Shown here one piece after another: positions 1 to 3,965 of a stretch of DNA of 5,194 nt. Positions within the stretch are counted from its first letter, which is position 1, and each line of letters opens with the position of its first letter. The notes under the pieces are model-generated. The model was given only the letters and a program-made list of their open reading frames with translations. It searched no databases and was not told where the DNA came from. Position numbers and translations under genes: made by a program. Origin of the DNA: AWTP1-13 sp035258605 (GTDB lineage Bacteria; Pseudomonadota; Alphaproteobacteria; Rhizobiales; Hyphomicrobiaceae); assembly GCA_035258605.1 (NCBI GenBank), contig DATFXD010000210.1, positions 1 through 5,194 on the forward strand, read 5' to 3'.

Positions 1-20
1 GGAGCGGAAACCATATTCCC

Positions 21-38
21 AAATTTTGCGAAAAATTT
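21..38. repeat. AT-rich inverted repeat in the left-hand gene-free stretch
   Basis: Positions 21-27 (AAATTTT) are perfectly complementary to 32-38 (AAAATTT), with a 4-base loop GCGA. The octamer AAATTTTG also occurs twice as a direct repeat (21-28 and 33-40). The block stands out as AT-rich against GC-rich surroundings. The rest of 1-214 has no coding frame I can support: frames that stay open there are arginine-, glycine- and alanine-rich products of high GC. On the minus strand an ATG at 14-12 could begin a gene leaving the window, with only a weak GGGA ahead of it. The repeat could therefore be promoter-proximal DNA, but this cannot be settled here. Confidence 0.35.
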
Positions 39-193
39 TGTTATGCCCTCCGGAATGCCGTGCGGGGGGCGCGTTGGTGCCGATGCTTGGCCGAGTTTGG
101 CGCCTCCAGGTCCGGATCAATGCCGGGGCTCGCTGGCAAGCCGCCCTAGGCAGTGGGGCCAAGGCGGGGCGCCGCGAAACGGCGCGGGTCGCA

Positions 194-211
194 ACCGGCG
201 CTTTGGCCGGT
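194..211 (-). terminator. Possible 3' hairpin after the GNAT gene
   Basis: Starting three bases beyond the GNAT stop codon, ACCGGC (194-199) and GCCGGT (206-211) form a perfect 6-bp stem with a 6-base loop. Read on the minus strand it lies just after the last gene of the DUF2865-GNAT pair, where a transcript end is expected. No T tract follows it, so it does not meet the usual form of an intrinsic terminator. It may only protect a 3' end, or be chance in GC-rich DNA. Confidence 0.25.
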
Positions 212-214
212 CCC

Positions 215-808
215 CTAATGCGCCTGCGTCGAGGGGTTGGGCCGGTGCCGGCGGGCCAGACGCTTTGTCAGGAACGCCACCGGCAGCGCACAGTCGGGGG
301 AGAGGACCTTCACGCCGTGCGAGACCACGGTATAGCCGAGCTTTTGAAAGAAGGTGACCGCATTCAAGGTGGTGAACGAGGTGAGGCGCTCGAAGCCCCA
401 GGTCATCGCCCGTCCTTCGGCCTCCTGGACCAGCCGGCTGCCGATGCCGAAACCGGAATGGCGTGCGAACACGAAGCCAATGCGCGCCGAGGTGCCGTCA
501 TCGGCGCTGATTCGCCAGGCCGCCGTCCCCAGCAATTCGCCGCCGAGCCAGGCCGAGAAGATCTCGTTTTCCTCACGCAGCAGGTCCGAATAGGCCGGCG
601 AATGTACCAGGTTGGCGAAGGCGCCGATCTCGCCCTCGCTCAGGGCTTCGGCGGTCTGGGCGCGCAGCACATTGGCATGCAGGTAACGCACCGCCGGGAA
701 GTCGTCGATGCCAAGCGGTCTGATTTCGGCGCCGCGGGGGAAGCCGCGGGGGGGATGCTCTAGACCCGGCATCTGACGCACACCCATGCCCAATGCGCTC
801 GGCAACAT
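215..808 (-). CDS. GNAT-family N-acetyltransferase
   Basis: This 197-residue cytoplasmic protein should transfer an acetyl group from acetyl-CoA to an amine; the substrate is not evident. Residues 28-38 (EIRPLGIDDFP) are the usual first strand and helix of a GNAT fold. Motif A spans about 109-130: strand RIGFVF, then R116-H-S-G119-F-G121, matching the acetyl-CoA pyrophosphate loop R/Q-x-x-G-x-G/A, then the helix IGSRLVQEA. Motif B spans about 148-160 (LNAVTFFQKLGYT). There the tyrosine that often serves as general acid in F-Y-x-x-x-G-F is Phe154. Length fits a single-domain GNAT. The gene lies 31 bases downstream of the DUF2865 gene on the same strand, so co-transcription is plausible. The start is uncertain: ATG at 808, 787 and 772 are in frame, none has a convincing Shine-Dalgarno, and the fold begins only near residue 28, so residues 1-12 may not be made. 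The family call is firm; a specific name such as RimI is not supported. Confidence 0.88.
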   Translation of the reverse strand: MLPSALGMGVRQMPGLEHPPRGFPRGAEIRPLGIDDFPAVRYLHANVLRAQTAEALSEGEIGAFANLVHSPAYSDLLREENEIFSAWLGGELLGTAAWRISADDGTSARIGFVFARHSGFGIGSRLVQEAEGRAMTWGFERLTSFTTLNAVTFFQKLGYTVVSHGVKVLSPDCALPVAFLTKRLARRHRPNPSTQAH

Positions 809-823
809 CCGTTTGCGCCGGGC

Positions 824-839
824 GCCCGAACCGTCGGGC
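824..839 (-). other. Hairpin between the DUF2865 stop and the GNAT gene
   Basis: Directly abutting the DUF2865 stop codon, GCCCGA (824-829) and TCGGGC (834-839) form a perfect 6-bp stem with a 4-base loop. A 10-base palindrome, CGGGCGCCCG at 819-828, overlaps it, so two structures compete. Together they fill more than half of the 31-base spacer. No T run follows on the minus strand. The hairpin could stabilise the upstream message, reduce read-through into the GNAT gene, or be chance. Confidence 0.3.
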
Positions 840-1937
840 TTAGCGCGGGGTCGCGAGGCGTGTCTCCGCCCGCTCAGGACCCAGCGCCGGCGCAGCCTCG
901 GCTTTTTTGTCCCCAGCGCCCTGGGCGGGCACGTATTCGGCTTCTTTGCACGAACAGCCCTGCACGAACTCTTTGCGATAACGCCAGGCCGATTTCAAGC
1001 TGGTATAGGGCTGTTGCGTGGTGACAGACACGGCCTGTTCCACCGCACCGCCGGGATTTTGATGGTAGTAGAGCTCGGCCGGTGCCGCGCAGCGGGACTG
1101 GCACGCCTCCGCGTCGCGCTGGAAGTGGTTGGGGAGCGTCGAGAAGCTGACCGGGAAGTAGTAGCCGTCGCACAGGCGCACACACAAGGTACGATAGGTG
1201 GCAAACGGCAGGTTGCCGAACTGGTTGCCGGGGCCGCGTGAACTATCACCTTCGTCGGACCACAGCGCCGAGAAGGGGTTGCTGGCCGAGTCCCGGCGCC
1301 GGGCCTCCTGGGTGTATTGCGGGCCGCAGCCGTTGCGTGCCAACTCGCGGATGATGTCGTCCTGGTAGGAGCGGTCGCGCGTGCCCAGGATCTGACGGCG
1401 CTGGCCGTCGAGTTCGGCCAGGTGCCGACGCATACCCTCCACATCCGCGTTGAGCTGGACGCAGCGCGGGGTCCGGCGCAGGGTCTTGGAGAACAGAAAT
1501 TGATCCCAGCAGTCGGCACGGTCGAGCTGGATCTGCGCCGTCGTCAGGCTGCGTTCGGTCTGGCGCAGCTCGGCCTCGATCTTGGGCAATTGCTCCCGAT
1601 TTTGCCCGCTGCCTTGGGTCTCCGCCACCAACCGTTGCTCCAGCTGCAGGCAGACAGTGTTAGCCCCGCGCTGGCCGTAGAATGGCTGGCCCGGGGGCGG
1701 GTCGCCGGGGGCAGGGGGCGCGCCCGGCGGCGGAGGATAGCCGGCGGGGGGCTGTCCCGGCGGTCCACGGTAGAGCGGTTCACGTGGAATGGGGCGCGGC
1801 TCGGACGGGCCGCCGAATGGCCACCAGTTCCAACCCTGTGCCACGGCATCGGCAAGGCTCAATCCCAGCGCGACCAGGACGGCACAGGTAAGCAGCATGA
1901 GGCGCAAGGCGCGCGATCTGAGCTTCCCGTTCAGCAT
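840..1937 (-). CDS. Secreted cysteine-rich protein with C-terminal DUF2865 domain
   Basis: The predicted 365-residue exported protein has no known function. Residues 1-33 form a signal peptide: basic start (K5, R8, R10, R12), hydrophobic core about 13-29, and an AVA|Q cleavage site after residue 33. Residues 44-86 are a proline-rich, disordered linker. About 95-200 is rich in Q, E, R and L and may be coiled coil. About 247-335 matches my memory of DUF2865: CVRLCDGYYFPVSFST (252-267), C279-x3-C283, YYHQNPG (290-296), AWRYRKEF (317-324) and C328-S-C330. The mature part has ten cysteines (96, 143, 159, 204, 252, 256, 279, 283, 328, 330), suggesting disulfides in the periplasm or envelope. The ATG at 1937 was chosen because the signal peptide begins there; a frame extending to GTG 2180 would run through both promoters. 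GGAAAAGAG just upstream is a modest ribosome site. The gene is divergent from cysS and heads a pair with the GNAT gene. The domain call is good; the role is unknown. Confidence 0.85.
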   Translation of the reverse strand: MLNGKLRSRALRLMLLTCAVLVALGLSLADAVAQGWNWWPFGGPSEPRPIPREPLYRGPPGQPPAGYPPPPGAPPAPGDPPPGQPFYGQRGANTVCLQLEQRLVAETQGSGQNREQLPKIEAELRQTERSLTTAQIQLDRADCWDQFLFSKTLRRTPRCVQLNADVEGMRRHLAELDGQRRQILGTRDRSYQDDIIRELARNGCGPQYTQEARRRDSASNPFSALWSDEGDSSRGPGNQFGNLPFATYRTLCVRLCDGYYFPVSFSTLPNHFQRDAEACQSRCAAPAELYYHQNPGGAVEQAVSVTTQQPYTSLKSAWRYRKEFVQGCSCKEAEYVPAQGAGDKKAEAAPALGPERAETRLATPR

Positions 1938-2001
1938 GGCTCTTTTCCGCAGTTCCCCGAACGGCTTGGAGTGCCAAATTCCCGTGCCTAGCCATTCCCT
2001 T

Positions 2002-2032
2002 GGGGGAGCCGATTCTCCCTCGAAACTCCCCC
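2002..2032 (-). repeat. Inverted repeat at the 5' end of the DUF2865 transcript
   Basis: GGGGGAG (2002-2008) is perfectly complementary to CTCCCCC (2026-2032), a 7-bp stem with a 17-base loop. CTCCC at 2015-2019 can instead pair with GGGAG at 2004-2008, a shorter hairpin with a 6-base loop. The two pairings use the same arm and exclude each other. With the predicted start near 2030, the transcript would open with this structure, possibly missing a base or two of the outer arm. It lies over 60 nt from the start codon, so a role in mRNA stability fits better than direct blocking of the ribosome site. Confidence 0.3.
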
Positions 2033-2036
2033 TTCG

Positions 2037-2065
2037 ATTATGGGTGGGTTGCCCTAGCCGGTCAA
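2037..2065 (-). promoter_or_regulatory. Sigma-70-like promoter for the DUF2865-GNAT pair
   Basis: On the minus strand, TTGACC (2065-2060) is followed after exactly 17 bases by CATAAT (2042-2037). Each box matches five of six bases of the TTGACA/TATAAT consensus. Transcription should begin at a G near 2030, giving a leader of about 93 nt before the ATG at 1937. Spacing and both boxes are good for alphaproteobacterial DNA, where -10 boxes are often weaker. Confidence 0.6.
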
Positions 2066-2070
2066 TGCAG

Positions 2071-2080
2071 CGCAATTGCG
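2071..2080. promoter_or_regulatory. 10-base palindrome between the divergent promoters (possible operator)
   Basis: CGCAATTGCG is a perfect palindrome lying in the 34 bases between the two outward-facing -35 boxes (2060-2065 and 2100-2105). A protein bound here could influence both promoters. No regulator gene is visible in the window, and I do not recognise the sequence as a known operator. A GC-only palindrome, GCGGCCGC (2078-2085), overlaps it and is probably composition. Confidence 0.3.
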
Positions 2081-2099
2081 GCCGCGCGCCTTGGGGCGC

Positions 2100-2128
2100 T
2101 TGACGCTGTACGGGAAAGCGCGGATAAG
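2100..2128 (+). promoter_or_regulatory. Sigma-70-like promoter for cysS
   Basis: TTGACG (2100-2105, five of six) is followed by a 17-base spacer and GATAAG (2123-2128, four of six). Transcription should start near 2134-2136, leaving about 130 nt ahead of the cysS start. The -35 box and spacing are strong and the -10 box moderate. No better candidate was seen closer to the gene. Confidence 0.5.
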
Positions 2129-2135
2129 GCCGCCC

Positions 2136-2192
2136 ATGCCGAGCTTGCGCACAGACGCCGTCACTTTGTGCGGCATTCACACAACGAGCTAG
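2136..2192 (+). CDS. Possible leader peptide in the cysS 5' region (18 codons)
   Basis: An ATG at 2136 opens an 18-codon frame ending at TAG 2190-2192; the peptide would be MPSLRTDAVTLCGIHTTS. It lies between the predicted cysS promoter and cysS, in a different frame from cysS. Its ATG coincides with the predicted transcription start, so it could be translated as a leaderless message; the AAGG before it lies inside the -10 region and would not be transcribed. The single Cys codon (TGC, 2169-2171) sits in the 3' arm of a hairpin formed by 2148-2155 and 2165-2172 (eight pairs, one G-U). The stop codon falls inside the next hairpin. This could be a sensor of charged tRNA-Cys. Against it, there is only one Cys codon and a short ATG frame can arise by chance. 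Confidence 0.25.
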   Translation: MPSLRTDAVTLCGIHTTS

Positions 2193-2220
2193 CCACAGGC
2201 TGGCGCGCGGCTCTTTCTTT
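2186..2220 (+). terminator. Terminator-like hairpin and U-rich tract in the cysS leader
   Basis: GAGCT (2186-2190) can pair with GGCTC (2209-2213, one U-G pair). Inside it, AGCC (2191-2194) pairs with GGCT (2198-2201) around an ACA loop, leaving GGCGCGC (2202-2208) as a bulge. An alternative is a compact 7-bp stem from 2188-2194 with 2198-2204. The outer stem runs straight into TTTCTTT (2214-2220), an unusual pyrimidine/T tract for this GC-rich sequence. It lies upstream of cysS and downstream of its predicted promoter, so if active it would be an attenuator. I found no convincing antiterminator pairing. Confidence 0.3.
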
Positions 2221-2256
2221 GCCCATCCGTGACAGAGAAAACGTCCGCCCGCTGGC

Positions 2257-2262
2257 GAGGGG
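2257..2262 (+). promoter_or_regulatory. Ribosome binding site of cysS
   Basis: GAGGGG lies 4 bases before the ATG at 2267 and 7 bases before the adjacent in-frame ATG at 2270. The spacing favours the second ATG, but both give essentially the same protein. This site also argues against any start further upstream in the open frame, which extends back to 2000. Confidence 0.6.
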
Positions 2263-2266
2263 TGAG

Positions 2267-3766
2267 ATGATGCTCACGCTGTACAACACCTTGACGCGCA
2301 AGAAACAGGCGTTCGTGCCGATCGATCCCGGCAACGTGCGCATGTATGTGTGCGGGCCGACGGTTTACAATTTCGCGCACATCGGCAATGCGCGGCCGAT
2401 TATCGTGTTCGATCTGCTGTTTCGGCTTTTGCGCCACCTCTATGGGCCGGAGCACGTCACCTATGCGCGCAACATCACCGACGTGGATGACAAGATCAAT
2501 GCCCGCGCCGGCGAGCTCTACCCGGATCTGCCGCCGATTGAGGCCATTCGCCGACTGACGCAGGAGACGACCGAGCAGTTCCACCAGGATATCGGCGCGC
2601 TCGGCGTGTTGCCGCCGACGGTGGAGCCGCGAGCCACCGAAACGATTGGCGAGATGCGCGCCCTGATCGAGGCGCTGGTCGCACGCGGCCACGCCTACGT
2701 CGCCAACGAGCACGTGCTGTTCGACGTGTCGAGCATGCCCGACTACGGCCGCCTCGCCAACCGCTCGCTCGAGGAGATGGAGGCAGGGGCGCGGGTGGAC
2801 GTGGCGCCCTACAAAAAGGGGCCCATGGATTTTGTGCTGTGGAAGCCGTCGCCGGCCGGGGTGCCAGCCTGGGATTCCCCGTGCGGCATCGCCGCCAAGG
2901 GCCGGCCGGGGTGGCACATCGAATGCTCAGCGATGGCCGACAAGTTCCTGTGGCAGCTGGCCAAGGGCACGCTGTCGGCCAACGGCCTGGCGCAGCCGCA
3001 TGTGTTCGACATCCATGGCGGCGGCATCGATCTGGTGTTCCCGCACCATGAGAACGAGATCGCGCAGACGCGCTGCAGCCATGACACCGAGGCCATGGCC
3101 AGCGTCTGGATGCACAATGGCTTCCTGCAGGTCGAAGGCGAGAAGATGTCGAAGTCGGTCGGCAACTTCGTCACCATCCGCGAACTATTGGATGCGGGTT
3201 GGGATGGGCGCGTCCTTCACTTCACCATGCTCAAGACGCACTATCGCCAGCCCATCAACTGGACCCGAAAGGGCATGGTGGAGGCAGCGCTCGAGCTCAA
3301 CAGCTTGCGCCAGTACCTGGCCGGACCTCGCTTGGCCGATGAACACGGCGAAGCCTTTATCGCTGCCCTCAACGACGATCTCAACACGCCGGGGGCAATC
3401 GCCGAGCTGCATCGCATGGCCCGCGCCGCCCACGACCCGGCTGCCGCCGAGCCGACAATCGCAAAAGCCCGGGCCAGAGTAGCCAACGCGCTGGCGCTGA
3501 TCGGCGTCGACGACCTCACCGACTTTGATGCCAACGCCATGCTGGCAAAAGTGGCGGGCCAGACCGCCGTCGATCAGGACACTGTCCGCCGACTGATCAG
3601 CGCCCGCAGCGCGGCGCGCAAGCAACGGGACTTTGCGACCGCTGATGGCATTCGCGATCGGCTGGCCAGCATGGGCGTGCAACTGAAAGATGCCAAGGAT
3701 CCCGTCAGCGGTGATATCGTAACGACCTGGGAAGTGCGCTTCGATGGCTTTCACGACGAACCCTGA
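2267..3766 (+). CDS. cysS: Cysteinyl-tRNA synthetase
   Basis: This cytoplasmic class I enzyme (EC 6.1.1.16) attaches cysteine to tRNA-Cys using ATP. In 499 residues it has the family's marks: YVCGPTVY (27-34), the HIGH-type signature as H38-I-G-N41, RNITDVDDKI (68-77), WHIECSAM (216-223), PHHENE (259-264) and K293-M-S-K-S297. The four zinc ligands that select cysteine, known from E. coli CysRS as C28, C209, H234 and E238, appear intact as C29, C220, H260 and E264. The C-terminal part from about residue 360 is the helical anticodon-binding region. It is longer than the roughly 460-residue E. coli protein. About 15 extra residues lie between WHIECSAM and HHENE, and there is an extended loop before WHIEC; both are usual in alphaproteobacteria. 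Start: ATG 2267 or 2270, with GAGGGG upstream. It has its own predicted promoter, diverges from the DUF2865 gene, and precedes cimA by 199 bases. No frameshift or missing residue was seen. Confidence 0.97.
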   Translation: MMLTLYNTLTRKKQAFVPIDPGNVRMYVCGPTVYNFAHIGNARPIIVFDLLFRLLRHLYGPEHVTYARNITDVDDKINARAGELYPDLPPIEAIRRLTQETTEQFHQDIGALGVLPPTVEPRATETIGEMRALIEALVARGHAYVANEHVLFDVSSMPDYGRLANRSLEEMEAGARVDVAPYKKGPMDFVLWKPSPAGVPAWDSPCGIAAKGRPGWHIECSAMADKFLWQLAKGTLSANGLAQPHVFDIHGGGIDLVFPHHENEIAQTRCSHDTEAMASVWMHNGFLQVEGEKMSKSVGNFVTIRELLDAGWDGRVLHFTMLKTHYRQPINWTRKGMVEAALELNSLRQYLAGPRLADEHGEAFIAALNDDLNTPGAIAELHRMARAAHDPAAAEPTIAKARARVANALALIGVDDLTDFDANAMLAKVAGQTAVDQDTVRRLISARSAARKQRDFATADGIRDRLASMGVQLKDAKDPVSGDIVTTWEVRFDGFHDEP

Positions 3767-3816
3767 CCGGCAGCGATTGTGTTGCAAGGCAGCGGCGCCG
3801 CGGGGAACATCTGCCC

Positions 3817-3843
3817 GCATGGTTGGCAGTGAACGGACCATGC
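3817..3843 (+). repeat. Inverted repeat downstream of cysS
   Basis: GCATGGT (3817-3823) and ACCATGC (3837-3843) form a perfect 7-bp stem around a 13-base loop, 50 bases past the cysS stop. There is no T tract after it, so it is not a standard intrinsic terminator. It could mark a processed or Rho-dependent 3' end of cysS. Confidence 0.3.
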
Positions 3844-3882
3844 CCCAGGCCAGCGACGGGCGCGCTGGGGCGTGGTGCCGGC

Positions 3883-3931
3883 GCCGCCACCGGCAGCCAC
3901 CGGCGCGGTGTCGGGCGGTGGTGTTGGCGGC
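3883..3931 (+). repeat. GC-rich foldable stretch ahead of cimA
   Basis: GCCGCCA (3883-3889) can pair with TGGCGGC (3925-3931). Within it, CACCG (3898-3902) pairs with CGGTG (3906-3910), and GCCACCGGC occurs twice with a 10-base period (3886-3894, 3896-3904). The 199-base spacer 3767-3965 is otherwise featureless. I found no credible promoter for cimA in it, and its open frames are arginine/alanine-rich and unlike proteins. Confidence 0.25.
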
Positions 3932-3965
3932 TGCGGCCGGCGGCAACGGTTTGCGGTAGGTACCT

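Larger units (their letters stand above)
1938..2266. promoter_or_regulatory. Divergent control region between the DUF2865 gene and cysS
   Basis: These 329 bases hold no conventional protein gene. Reading left to right they contain the 5' untranslated part of the DUF2865 transcript with a G-rich/C-rich inverted repeat, a leftward promoter, a 10-base palindrome, a rightward promoter, and a cysS leader of about 130 nt with a short open frame, two hairpins and the cysS ribosome site. The two -35 boxes face away from each other across 34 bases. Open frames extend into this region from both flanking genes but look like non-coding overhang. Confidence 0.65.

Noticed and set aside
1..357. Plus-strand frame open from the left edge to 357
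   Set aside because: Arginine-, glycine- and proline-rich, no motif, and it overlaps the GNAT gene antisense; open only because stops are rare in GC-rich DNA.
26..763. Open plus-strand frame of about 245 codons opposite the GNAT gene
   Set aside because: It starts at a TTG, has no recognisable domain and lies antisense to a clear GNAT fold; its glycine-, arginine- and alanine-rich product is typical of high-GC shadow frames.
1958..1977. Possible sigma-54 promoter for the DUF2865 gene (minus-strand TGGCAC)
   Set aside because: The -24 half is present but the GC of the -12 half is two bases out of place, and a better sigma-70-like promoter lies upstream.
1317..1991. 224-codon plus-strand frame opposite the DUF2865 gene
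   Set aside because: Antisense shadow with no domain signal, while the minus-strand protein has a signal peptide and a recognised domain.
1938..2180. N-terminal extension of the DUF2865 protein from a GTG at 2180
   Set aside because: It would place 81 residues ahead of a textbook signal peptide and run through both promoters.
2000..2266. N-terminal extension of cysS from a TTG at 2000
   Set aside because: Homologous enzymes begin right before the LYNTLTR segment, and the GAGGGG site fits the ATG at 2267 or 2270.
3744..3959. 71-codon plus-strand frame overlapping the end of cysS
   Set aside because: Arginine/alanine-rich, no good ribosome site and no motif; no evidence of coding.
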